A stretch of DNA of 59,923 nucleotides, from assembly GCA_031286325.1 (NCBI GenBank), contig JAITUT010000042.1, positions 1-59,923 of the forward strand, written 5' to 3'. Of this stretch, positions 18,021 to 29,726 are shown in pieces (the first letter of the stretch is position 1; the number at the start of each line of letters is the position of its first letter). The stretch comes from Helicobacteraceae bacterium (GTDB taxonomy: Bacteria > Campylobacterota > Campylobacteria > Campylobacterales > SZUA-545). The notes beneath the pieces were generated by a model, which worked only from the letters and a program-made list of their open reading frames with translations, was not told the DNA's origin and did no database searches. A program made the position numbers and the translations under genes.

Positions 18021-18953
18021 ATGAAAATCGCTGAAAATGTCTCCGAACTCATAGGAAATACGCCGCTTGTGCGCCTCGCCAAAATCGCGGCGCAAGCGGG
18101 GGTGAAAGCCGATCTGCTCGGCAAAGCGGAGTTTATGAACCCGACCCATTCGGTCAAGGATCGCATAGGTTTTAATATGATCGAAAACGCGATCAAAGAC
18201 GGCAAAATCACGATCGGCAAGACTACGATCGTAGAGCCCACCAGCGGCAACACAGGAATCGCGCTGGCAAGCGTGAGCGCGGCGATGGGCATTGATTTAA
18301 TTCTCACGATGCCCGCTTCAATGAGTTTGGAGCGCAGGCAAATTTTAGCCGCGTTCGGCGCGAAACTTGAATTAACGCCGCCTGAACTCGGAATGAATGG
18401 CGCGGTCAAGCGCGCGGAGGAATTAGTCGCGCAAAACCCCGACTTTATCACTTTGCAACAATTTGAAAATCCCGCGAACCCCGAAATTCACCGCAGAACG
18501 ACCGCCGAAGAGATTTGGCGCGACACGGACGGCAATGTGGATATTTATGTCGCCGCGGTCGGCACGGGCGGCAGTTTAACGGGCGTGGGCGAGGTTTTGA
18601 GGGCGAAAAACCCCGCGATTAAAATCGTTGCCGTAGAGCCCGCCGCGTCTCCTGTTTTGAGCGGCGGCAAGCCTGGTCCGCACAAAATTCAAGGAATCGG
18701 AGCAGGTTTTGTACCGAAAGTCTTGAACACGCGACTCTTTGACGAGATCATTCAAGTTGACAACGAAGCGGCGATCGACACGGCGCGCGAGATCGCGAAA
18801 TTAGAGGGTTTGCTGGTCGGGATTTCCGCTGGCGCGAATGTCTATGCCGCGCTGGAAGTCGCAAAACGCCCAGAAAACGCGGGCAAGCGCGTAGTTACGA
18901 TCCTGTGCGATACGGGCGAACGCTATTTGACCGCCGGGTTGTTTAAGGCTTGA
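18021..18953 (+). CDS. cysK: Cysteine synthase (O-acetylserine sulfhydrylase)
   Basis: A 310-residue PLP enzyme forming cysteine from O-acetylserine and sulfide. The PLP lysine is residue 46 in [11 protein letters not shown], the substrate loop is TSGNTGIAL, the phosphate-binding loop is GTGGSLTG, and [11 protein letters not shown] and [12 protein letters not shown] close the fold. The length is standard. It follows the Rrf2 regulator by 10 bp. Together with the sulfate-reduction genes at 52.5-58.9 kb it provides one sulfide outlet. Confidence 0.96.
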   Translation: MKIAENVSELIGNTPLVRLAKIAAQAGVKADLLGKAEFMNPTHSVKDRIGFNMIENAIKDGKITIGKTTIVEPTSGNTGIALASVSAAMGIDLILTMPASMSLERRQILAAFGAKLELTPPELGMNGAVKRAEELVAQNPDFITLQQFENPANPEIHRRTTAEEIWRDTDGNVDIYVAAVGTGGSLTGVGEVLRAKNPAIKIVAVEPAASPVLSGGKPGPHKIQGIGAGFVPKVLNTRLFDEIIQVDNEAAIDTAREIAKLEGLLVGISAGANVYAALEVAKRPENAGKRVVTILCDTGERYLTAGLFKA

Positions 18954-18962
18954 CGCGATCCG

Positions 18963-20174
18963 ATGTTTGAAGAGGAGTTAAACGCTCTCGCGAGGGCGGA
19001 TAGATTGCGGCGACGCTGTATTTTTTCACCCGATCTGATTGATCTGGCGAGCAACGATTATCTAGGTTTGGCGAGCAACGAGCGGATTTTTGAGCGCGCC
19101 CTTGATCGTGTGCGCCGCGCGGGGCAATTCGGCGCGAAAGCCTCGCAGCTTGTTTCGGGCTACACGCAAATCCACCGCGACTTTGAAAATTTCGAGGCGA
19201 AACGGCACGGATTTGAAGCCGCGATCGTGATAGGCAGCGGGTTTTTGGGCAATATCGCGCTCTTTGAGACTTTGGCGCGAAAGGGCGATCTGCTGCTGAT
19301 TGACGAAGAATTTCACGCCAGCGGGCTTTTGGCTTCAAGGCTTGCGAGGTCTAAGGCGGAGTTTTTCGCCCATAATTCGCCTGACGATCTGCGATCCAAA
19401 CTTTTGGCGGCGCGGGTCTCAATAAAGCCAAAGCGAATTTTTGTCGCGATTGAGGGTGTTTATAGTATGAGCGGCGCGATCGCCGATCGCGAAATTTTTA
19501 ACGTGGCGCGCGACTTCGGCGCGGCGGTGATTTTGGACGAAGCGCACAGCGGCGGCGTTTTGGGCGCGAAATTAAACGGCGTGTTGGATTATTACAAGAT
19601 TGCGCCCGAAGCCAATGAAACCGCGCCGCTCGCGGCAAAGGAAATTGACCGCGCGGAACTTGGCGGCGAATTTCGCGGAATCAACGGGCAAAGCTTTTTG
19701 TCGGATCGCGGGCTTGGTTCGGGCGAGAAGTATCAAATTGTGCGGCTTGGCACGCTCGGCAAAGCATTCGGCAGTTACGGCGCGTATATTTTGGCGGCGC
19801 GGGAGATCATAGATTTTCTGACGACAAAAGCGAAACCGATAATTTACTCCACGGCGCCTAGTTTATTCGACATTGCGTTCGCGCTGGAAGCGGCGCGGTT
19901 TATCGCGCGGAATGAAAAAAGTTTGCGTTTCCGCGCGGCAAAGGCGCGGCAAATCGCGGCGGAGTTTGGCTACGAAACGCCTTCTTTAATCTTGCCGATC
20001 GCGGTTAAGTCGTCAAAAGCGGCGGTGGATTTGCAAAAAAAATTGCTAAAACGCGGCTTTTTGGTAGGCGCGATCCGCCCGCCGACTACAAAAACGCCGC
20101 AACTTCGCGTAATTTTGCGCGAATCGCCCGCGAATTTGCGCGACTTTTTTGCCGAATTGCAAAAGCTAATTTAA
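18963..20174 (+). CDS. bioF: 8-amino-7-oxononanoate synthase-like PLP enzyme
   Basis: A 403-residue alpha-oxoamine synthase family protein. Seen: IDLASNDYLGLASN at the N-terminus, SQLVSGYTQIHRDFENFEA, the cofactor-binding DEAHSGGVLG, and the PLP lysine in RLGTLGKAFGSYGAY. The length is slightly above the usual 380-390 because of an extra segment at about 205-255. BioF condenses pimeloyl-ACP with alanine in biotin synthesis. No other biotin gene is nearby, so a different acyl substrate cannot be excluded. It starts 9 bp after cysK and its 3' end overlaps convergent queF by 4 bp. Confidence 0.8.
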   Translation: MFEEELNALARADRLRRRCIFSPDLIDLASNDYLGLASNERIFERALDRVRRAGQFGAKASQLVSGYTQIHRDFENFEAKRHGFEAAIVIGSGFLGNIALFETLARKGDLLLIDEEFHASGLLASRLARSKAEFFAHNSPDDLRSKLLAARVSIKPKRIFVAIEGVYSMSGAIADREIFNVARDFGAAVILDEAHSGGVLGAKLNGVLDYYKIAPEANETAPLAAKEIDRAELGGEFRGINGQSFLSDRGLGSGEKYQIVRLGTLGKAFGSYGAYILAAREIIDFLTTKAKPIIYSTAPSLFDIAFALEAARFIARNEKSLRFRAAKARQIAAEFGYETPSLILPIAVKSSKAAVDLQKKLLKRGFLVGAIRPPTTKTPQLRVILRESPANLRDFFAELQKLI

Positions 20175-20542
20175 TTCCCGATCGTGATGATCGTATGCAC
20201 ATTACCGCGCGGCGCGAAATCCGCCGTGAGTTTCAATCGGCGCGGTTTTAACGCGGTTTTGAGGGTGTTGTAGATCGTATTCGCCGCGCTCTCGTGCGAA
20301 ATATGCTGATCGCGAAACGAGTTTATATAGAGTTTCAACGCCTTTAACTCCACGACTTTTTGATCTGGCACATACTCAATTTTAATAGCCGCGAAATCAG
20401 GATAGCCGCTGCGCGGGCAGAGCGCGGTAAATTCGGGCAAACTTATCTCAATCGCCATATTGTTTTCTGGATTTGGGTTATCCCAAAGCTCCAAATCCCG
20501 CGCGGGATTAAACTCTTTAATGATCTTTTCTCCGTATTTCAT
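20171..20542 (-). CDS. queF: NADPH-dependent 7-cyano-7-deazaguanine reductase
   Basis: A 123-residue type I (YkvM-like) QueF, which reduces preQ0 to preQ1 in queuosine synthesis. The catalytic Cys 42 (FTALCPRSGYPDF), Asp 49 and the substrate-binding ELKALKLYINSFRDQHISHE segment are all present. In Campylobacterota queF commonly sits downstream of gyrB and the HD gene; here three other genes lie between. Confidence 0.95.
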   Translation of the reverse strand: MKYGEKIIKEFNPARDLELWDNPNPENNMAIEISLPEFTALCPRSGYPDFAAIKIEYVPDQKVVELKALKLYINSFRDQHISHESAANTIYNTLKTALKPRRLKLTADFAPRGNVHTIITIGN

Positions 20543-20721
20543 TTATCCCCCGCTTTCGCCGCATTCCAATTCAACGATCCCGCCCGGCAAATTTTGCTTT
20601 ATTTGTATAGGTCATTATAGCCAACGTCTTAGATCGCGCCGCTTTGTGTTTTATAAAAGACGCGCGATCCGCGCCCGTCATATTGTGCGCCAAACCGTCT
20701 ATTGCCAACAGCGCGTTTTAT

Positions 20722-21648
20722 TTATTTTTTTGGTTGATATACTTCAATTTTCAATTTTTTACCAGCCTTTTTCAGCTCTTTAAATTTATCTTTTTCTATC
20801 AAACCGAATGAATAACTATCGCTGTTTGTATCAATGCAAAATATGGTTTTATTTGTTTTATTTTCAACTTGTTCATTTAACGAAGAGAGGATTTTCCCCG
20901 CGGTGCTGCGTTCATGTTTGCTTTCATCAATGCTCTCAAATTCGAGACCGCTCAATTCATTTAAAGCATACAGTACTTCTGAATACTCCTCTTTCCAATC
21001 AACAGTTCTCATTATTTCGTTTTCTTCCAAAAGCAAAACAAGATATATTAAATACATATTTTTGGAAGGTTCTAAAATTTCGTATTCCCTTAATTTCTTT
21101 TCGTTTTTTTCAAAATAGTCCGTAGGGGAATAAGCCATCTCTACAATATCCTTTGAGAAGCCTTTATCAAGCGTTAGCGTTTCCAATAAATTTTCAACAT
21201 ATTTAATGTCAATTTCTATTCCTGCGATTTTTTGCGGTTGCGGCATATTTTTTAAAAGAGTTTCAATAGTTGTTTCAATTTTCTTTATCTGCTCGCCATC
21301 TACTTCAAAATATGCCTCCGACATATCATACCATTCGATATTTTTGGCATTTTTTATACCTTTAATCTCTATTTCATCATCAATTATAGCGATAAAATAA
21401 AACTCGGAGGGGTCAGACTCCGTATTATCCCAAAAAAGCATTTGTTTTGGGAAATAACATTTTCCATTCATATAAAACGTGTCGGCAAAAATCATTGTAA
21501 AACTTATAAAATTTGGATTACTGAGTTTGCCTAATTTTTCTAATTCGGAACGGTTTCTGAATAATCTGTCCAAATTAAGTAAATTTATCACCGGCGTCTC
21601 AATAGTTTTTCCGATTATTTTTTTCTCTTTATAAAAAGCTCTTGGCAT
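20722..21648 (-). CDS. Uncharacterised protein, third gene of an inserted cassette
   Basis: A 308-residue soluble, acidic protein starting at ATG 21648, chosen because AAAGGAGAT lies 6 bp ahead. No signal peptide or membrane helix is evident. The N-terminal half reads like an alpha/beta domain (FISFTMIFADTFYMNG...). The C-terminal part (about 215-300; VDWKEEYSEVLYALNELSG...TIFCIDTNSDSYSFGLIEKD) faintly recalls DUF6630-type domains; I am not confident of that. It is co-oriented with the next two genes and probably in one transcript. Confidence 0.65.
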   Translation of the reverse strand: MPRAFYKEKKIIGKTIETPVINLLNLDRLFRNRSELEKLGKLSNPNFISFTMIFADTFYMNGKCYFPKQMLFWDNTESDPSEFYFIAIIDDEIEIKGIKNAKNIEWYDMSEAYFEVDGEQIKKIETTIETLLKNMPQPQKIAGIEIDIKYVENLLETLTLDKGFSKDIVEMAYSPTDYFEKNEKKLREYEILEPSKNMYLIYLVLLLEENEIMRTVDWKEEYSEVLYALNELSGLEFESIDESKHERSTAGKILSSLNEQVENKTNKTIFCIDTNSDSYSFGLIEKDKFKELKKAGKKLKIEVYQPKK

Positions 21649-21700
21649 AATATCTCCTTTATTTTTCTTCTTCGTCAAATTTGCGCATTGCCTCTTTGAA

Positions 21701-22129
21701 CTATTTCCTGTTAAGTTTATATGCGGCGTCAAGCTCCTTTTCTGTTATAGCGTCTGGAGTAAAACCAATTTCAGGCAATTGTGAAAACTTTTCAGTAATT
21801 TTATCCAAAACGCTAAAAATATTTCCGTGAGAAATTGATTTCTTTAGTGTAGCCCCTGTTTCTGTAAGCAAATATTCTTTACCTACTTTTCTTACAAATC
21901 CCTGCGCTTGAAGCCATCCAAAACTATTTTGTAATTCTTCCAACATTGGTATTGCATGATTTATGCCGTCCGCTCTCCAAAGAACTTCATTGAGGAAAGT
22001 CGGTTGCTCGTGAACTGTTAGAAATATCCAAGCGTATATTTTTGTATCTGTCATAGATATTTTTAATTTTTGCTCTGAGTCTACGCTCGCGTTAGTAGCA
22101 AAGCGTTTTTTTCTATTTTCCTTTTTCAT
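21701..22129 (-). CDS. Small winged-helix-like protein of unknown function
   Basis: A 142-residue protein with a basic N-terminal tail (about 1-25), then a likely winged helix (about 27-95): helices around KIYAWIFLTVHEQ and AIPMLEELQNSFGWLQAQGFV and a wing-like VRKVGKEYLLTETG. Such modules bind DNA or protein partners. It overlaps the upstream gene by 17 bp. A second possible start is the Met at residue 27 (22051). No family recognised. Confidence 0.6.
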   Translation of the reverse strand: MKKENRKKRFATNASVDSEQKLKISMTDTKIYAWIFLTVHEQPTFLNEVLWRADGINHAIPMLEELQNSFGWLQAQGFVRKVGKEYLLTETGATLKKSISHGNIFSVLDKITEKFSQLPEIGFTPDAITEKELDAAYKLNRK

Positions 22130-22985
22130 CTATCTCTTTCACAATCTTTAAAAGTCCGCTTAACAAACTCTCAATATTGATTTTTTCGGCGTCTTCTACT
22201 CTTTTTGAAATCATTGTTTGTGGAAAAATTGTTATTGCTGTTTTGGCATAATTCAGACAAAAATCCCTGCCGTATTCGTCGCGTATAATATTCCATTGAA
22301 AATTGGGATATTTGTATTGAATATAATCTCCAAAAGCGATTCCTAACGACTGTAATTCTAACGTATTTTCAGCGTTAAATTTTTTGTTATCTAAAAATTT
22401 TTGAATTGTTTTTAATGTTTCGCCTCTCTCGTGAAAATCGTCTAATTTTTCTTCTGTTATTTCCAAAATTTCCGCGCTTCGTTTGTTAATATAAAGGCAA
22501 TCGTCATTGGTTAGATCAAAGAAATTCTGTTTATCCAATGAAATTTCTTTTATTGAGGCGATATATTCGGGAATTTCAGCCAAACGCGACTTGAAAGTTT
22601 CAGTCGTTGAGTTTTCCAAGTAAGTAGTAACGCTTATCAAAATACTGTTGTATTTATAGCCTATCTGATAAAAATAAGTAATAATTTGGTCGCCGTCTTC
22701 TTCTGTTTGTTGAAATTCAAAAATATAACTTTTGTCGCTAACAATTTCTACTTTCTTCTTTTGTTTTTTTGCTAAATTGATAATATGATCAAACATCGAA
22801 TTTTCCGTTTTGTCTTTTAGCTCAACGGTTGTTACGCTAATTCTAATCCAAACATCGTTCGTTTTTGGGTTATATAAAAGCAGTGTGCTTTTATCTTCCT
22901 CCAACTCCGCGAAATAACGGTCGGAAACGCAAATTGATTTCATTCCGTCGCCAATTTCAAATGTTTTGCATTGTTTCTTGTCCAT
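22113..22985 (-). CDS. Uncharacterised protein with a C-terminal DUF3806-like domain
   Basis: A 290-residue soluble protein. The C-terminal 90 residues (LGIAFGDYIQYKYPNFQWNI, YAKTAITIFPQTMISKRVED, then ESLLSGLL) match the pattern I know as DUF3806. The N-terminal half is a beta-rich domain of unknown type. It begins 3 bp after the stop of the HD gene, so it is translated in the origin-block operon. DUF3806-like proteins often accompany immunity-type genes, but no toxin gene is visible here. Confidence 0.65.
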   Translation of the reverse strand: MDKKQCKTFEIGDGMKSICVSDRYFAELEEDKSTLLLYNPKTNDVWIRISVTTVELKDKTENSMFDHIINLAKKQKKKVEIVSDKSYIFEFQQTEEDGDQIITYFYQIGYKYNSILISVTTYLENSTTETFKSRLAEIPEYIASIKEISLDKQNFFDLTNDDCLYINKRSAEILEITEEKLDDFHERGETLKTIQKFLDNKKFNAENTLELQSLGIAFGDYIQYKYPNFQWNIIRDEYGRDFCLNYAKTAITIFPQTMISKRVEDAEKINIESLLSGLLKIVKEIDEKGK

Positions 22986-22988
22986 TTT

Positions 22989-26533
<3,545 letters not shown>

Positions 26534-27634
26534 TTATAAAAATTCCGGCATTGTGATCGTTGTGAAGTCGCCGGATTCTAATGTGAAAGGCACATTTGCG
26601 TCGTTGATCTTCATATCAAATGTCTCGCCGTCGCAGTGTTTCAAAAACTCTAAAAAATACTTGCTATTTAGCGAAATTGTAAGCGGCTCATCTATTTTGA
26701 TCTCCGTTTCAATACTCGCTTCTGAGCTCTCATTACCGTCATCAACGCTGGCAAAATCAATTTCGCCATTTTTGAATGTGATTTTAATGCGCGGTTCTAA
26801 AATACTCACTTGCTCAATAGCTTCGATAAACGCGGCGGTATTTAATGTGAAAACGTGTTTGTGTTCGCGCGGGATAATGCGCTCATAATCGGGATACCTA
26901 CCGTTAATTACTTTCGTGAAAAAGTAGTAATTACCGCTTTTGATCGTGAGATTTGTCCCGTCATAGAACATTTTAATCTCGTCTAAAAATATTTTTTGAA
27001 TCTCGGTGATCGCCTTTTTGTGAATGATCACTTGTTTTGGTTTATTTGAGCCCGCGTGTTTGATTTTGAAAACCGCAAGGCGCTTCGTATCGGTTGATAC
27101 AAGGTTAATCGCTTCGTCGCGAATATCGAATAACGCTCCGTTTACCTCGTATTTTGGGTTATTCGTAGCGATCGCGGGAATAATTTTTTTAATTCCCGTG
27201 ATTAGGCTTTCGTTATTAACCGTGAGCTCGCTTTGTTCAATAGAATCCAAATTAAACTCTTTATTTGGGAACATATCAGGTTCCATGCTCGGCAATTTGT
27301 GTTTGACCTTTTTTTGTTTGATCGTGATGTTTTCGCCATTAACTTCAATCGTGATCTCGCCGTCGTTTCTAAAGCCGCGCACCAGATCAAGCGTCTTTTT
27401 GCCGCTTGCCGTGAATTTACCATCGCCGCTAGCGGTAAATTCCGAAATTTTTACGCTTAGCCCGATTTCCAAATCGCTCGCTTTGAGGATAAGAGAATCT
27501 TTTTCAACCTCAAACAATATGTGAGAGGTGATCGCGGTAGCGTCCTTTTTCTCTACGAAAGGTTGCAAAGTCGCCAAAGCGTTTTCCAAAACCTCTTTAC
27601 TTAAAGTGAGTTTCAGCCCGTCTGATTTTTTCAT
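26534..27634 (-). CDS. dnaN: DNA polymerase III beta subunit (sliding clamp)
   Basis: A 366-residue clamp with three repeated domains. Family features include the N-terminal ILFEVEKDSLILKASDLEIGLSV pattern, DTKRLAVFKI in the middle domain, and the C-terminal strand GDFTTITMPEF with its MP(M/E)-type end. It tethers DNA polymerase to DNA. It lies between dnaA and gyrB, 18 bp ahead of gyrB. Confidence 0.95.
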   Translation of the reverse strand: MKKSDGLKLTLSKEVLENALATLQPFVEKKDATAITSHILFEVEKDSLILKASDLEIGLSVKISEFTASGDGKFTASGKKTLDLVRGFRNDGEITIEVNGENITIKQKKVKHKLPSMEPDMFPNKEFNLDSIEQSELTVNNESLITGIKKIIPAIATNNPKYEVNGALFDIRDEAINLVSTDTKRLAVFKIKHAGSNKPKQVIIHKKAITEIQKIFLDEIKMFYDGTNLTIKSGNYYFFTKVINGRYPDYERIIPREHKHVFTLNTAAFIEAIEQVSILEPRIKITFKNGEIDFASVDDGNESSEASIETEIKIDEPLTISLNSKYFLEFLKHCDGETFDMKINDANVPFTLESGDFTTITMPEFL

Positions 27635-27655
27635 CGTCTTCCTTTCTCAATTCTT

Positions 27656-27755
27656 AGTAGTAGTATTAGAGGGCGTGAAAATGTGAAATTAACTTTTCGC
27701 CGCTCTTTTTACCACAGTTTCTAACGTGAATTGTATCTAAAAGTTTCTCACACAT
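27656..27755. other. dnaA-dnaN spacer with TTCAC-type DnaA-box-like sites
   Basis: The spacer contains CATTTTCAC (reverse strand, 27675-27683), TAATTTCAC (reverse, 27683-27691), ACAATTCAC (reverse, 27726-27734) and GTTTCTCAC (27743-27751). These share the TTCAC/CTCAC core of epsilonproteobacterial DnaA boxes. It would be one half of a bipartite origin. The function is inferred. Confidence 0.5.
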
Positions 27756-29099
27756 TTAGCTTAACTGGTTTTCGTGGTTTTCGGTAATGCGCCCGATTAG
27801 AAATTCAATTTTCGCTTTAAAGTCCGCTTCAGTTTCGTAGAGGTTTTCGGCGGCTTTGTACGCGTGGCTCGCCGCGCTGTGATCTTTCATACCGAAGTAT
27901 TCGGCGATGTGTGGCATTGAGTTTTTCGTGAGTTTTCGCGCGAGGAATATCACCATTTTACGCGCTTTGGCGATCGGCGCGGTGCGACCTTTACTCCTGA
28001 TTTCGCTGATTTTACAATTTGTTTCTCGCGCTACAACGCCCACGATTTCGTCGATCGTGATGTTTTCGCGCTTTTCTTTTAGGTAATTTTTTAGGATATC
28101 GCGCGCGATCTCAATTGTGTTTTTATTGCCGATCGTCATATTAATTACGAATTGATTTAGAACGCTCTCAATTTCGCGCACATTGCTATCAAGTTTTGTG
28201 GCGATGTAACGAATTACATCATCTTCCATTGAAATTTGGCGATCTTTTAATTTGAGTTTAATAATGTTAATTTTTGTGTCAAGCTCAGGCGGTAAAATCT
28301 CTGCGATCTGCCCGCCCATAAAGCGGCTCTTTAACCTTTCGGTGAGCCCCGCGATCATCTTCGGGACTTGATCGCAAGTCAGTACGATTTGTTTGTTTTT
28401 TTGCGCGAGCGCCTCAAATGTGTTAAAGAATTCTTCTTGAAAACCCTCTTTGCCGCTCAAAAATTGAATATCGTCAATTAACAGCAGATCGCAGTTGCGA
28501 TATTGATTTCTAAAACGATCTAATGTTTCTTCTTTAATAGATCGCTTAAATTCGTTCATCATATCTTCGCAGCGGCGGTATGTAACTACAACCTTTTTCT
28601 CGCGCGCCGCATTGCCGACCGCGACCATCAAGTGTGTTTTACCAAGTCCTACGCCGCCGAAAAATAAAACGGGATTATACGGAGCGGGCTTCTCCTCTAT
28701 GATCGCGCGCGCGGCGACTTTGGCGATCGTAACCGCTAATTCGTTTGACTTCGCGACTACGAACTTTTCAAAGGTAAAGCCGCCGTGTAATTCGTGGCTT
28801 TTAGGTTTTTCGTCTATTTTTTCTTTCTGGGTTTGCGCGTTTGAAACGCCGCCGATCGCGCCGCGCTTTGCTACGATCTGGACAATCGGGCGCGTTTTCG
28901 TAACTTTTTCAAAAACATTCGCGATAATTTCGGCGAAATTTCTCTGCGCGTGCGCCGCCAAAAACGGATTTTGCGCCTCGAAGATAACTTCGTTTGACTT
29001 TGATTTGCTCGTCAAAAACTTTAACGGCGCGATGAATTTTTCGTAATCCTCAACATTTATTGAGTTTTTCAACTCCTCTTTTATAATTTCATACTGCAT
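27756..29099 (-). CDS. dnaA: Chromosomal replication initiator protein DnaA
   Basis: A 447-residue AAA+ initiator. Walker A is GGVGLGKTHL and Walker B LLLIDDIQFL. The signature LKSRFMGGQIAEI precedes the C-terminal DNA-binding domain, which has IRSKGRTAPIAKARKMVIFL and the DnaA motif FGMKDHSAASHAYK. The usual DHSTV reads DHSAA here, a change in the box-contacting loop. It is first of dnaA-dnaN-gyrB and divergent from ruvC. Confidence 0.96.
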   Translation of the reverse strand: MQYEIIKEELKNSINVEDYEKFIAPLKFLTSKSKSNEVIFEAQNPFLAAHAQRNFAEIIANVFEKVTKTRPIVQIVAKRGAIGGVSNAQTQKEKIDEKPKSHELHGGFTFEKFVVAKSNELAVTIAKVAARAIIEEKPAPYNPVLFFGGVGLGKTHLMVAVGNAAREKKVVVTYRRCEDMMNEFKRSIKEETLDRFRNQYRNCDLLLIDDIQFLSGKEGFQEEFFNTFEALAQKNKQIVLTCDQVPKMIAGLTERLKSRFMGGQIAEILPPELDTKINIIKLKLKDRQISMEDDVIRYIATKLDSNVREIESVLNQFVINMTIGNKNTIEIARDILKNYLKEKRENITIDEIVGVVARETNCKISEIRSKGRTAPIAKARKMVIFLARKLTKNSMPHIAEYFGMKDHSAASHAYKAAENLYETEADFKAKIEFLIGRITENHENQLS

Positions 29100-29139
29100 T
29101 TCGCCCCCAGACTTGTTAAATTTCGGACGAAGTATAATA

Positions 29140-29182
29140 GTTTTTCACTTTTACTACAAAAGTTATTCACGTAGTGAAAAAC
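29140..29182. other. Cluster of three DnaA-box-like 9-mers upstream of dnaA
   Basis: GTTTTTCAC (29140-29148), TTATTCACG (29163-29171) and the reverse-oriented GTTTTTCAC (29174-29182) lie between dnaA and ruvC. Two identical 9-mers in inverted orientation around a TTATTCAC site in a core ruvC-dnaA spacer point to an origin or dnaA autoregulation. A TATAAT at 29133-29138 on the plus strand could serve ruvC. Confidence 0.55.
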
Positions 29183-29213
29183 AGTAAATTTTCGCGAAAA
29201 AGGATTTAGCTAG

Positions 29214-29690
29214 ATGATTATTTTGGGTATTGATCCAGGGAGCGCGAAGTGCGGATATGCTCTTTTAGAGTTGCAAAATCGCAAGATGATTTTATTGGAA
29301 GCGGGATTTTTTAAGATCGCCTCCGCACCGCTCGTAGAGCAACTTCCCGAACTAATAGAAGGCTTAGATTTAGTTTTAAAAAAAACGAAAATAGACGAGG
29401 CCGCGGTGGAAGATGTATTTTTCGCGTACAACCCGAAGAGCGTGTTAAAGTTGGCGCAATTTCGCGGCGCGATTTTGCTCAGGCTCATTCAAGAAGTTGG
29501 AGTTATTCACGAATATACGCCATTACAAGTGAAAAAGTCCGTAACAGGCAAGGCAAAAGCCGCAAAAGAGCAAGTAGCGTATATGGTTAAAACGATTTTA
29601 GGCATTAAAAGCGATATTAAACCGCTGGATATTACAGACGCGATCGCCGTAGCGATCGCGCACGCGCAACGGGTTATGATTAGGCGGTAA
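29214..29690 (+). CDS. ruvC: Holliday junction resolvase RuvC
   Basis: A 158-residue RNase H-fold endonuclease that cuts Holliday junctions with RuvAB. The catalytic Asp 7 is in [16 protein letters not shown], the second acidic residue in [24 protein letters not shown], and the last carboxylates in [12 protein letters not shown]. The divergent ruvC-dnaA arrangement is the same as at the origin of Campylobacter jejuni. Confidence 0.96.
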   Translation: MIILGIDPGSAKCGYALLELQNRKMILLEAGFFKIASAPLVEQLPELIEGLDLVLKKTKIDEAAVEDVFFAYNPKSVLKLAQFRGAILLRLIQEVGVIHEYTPLQVKKSVTGKAKAAKEQVAYMVKTILGIKSDIKPLDITDAIAVAIAHAQRVMIRR

Positions 29691-29726
29691 AGCCGCTCGC
29701 GAATAAAAAATAACGGATCGTTGCGA

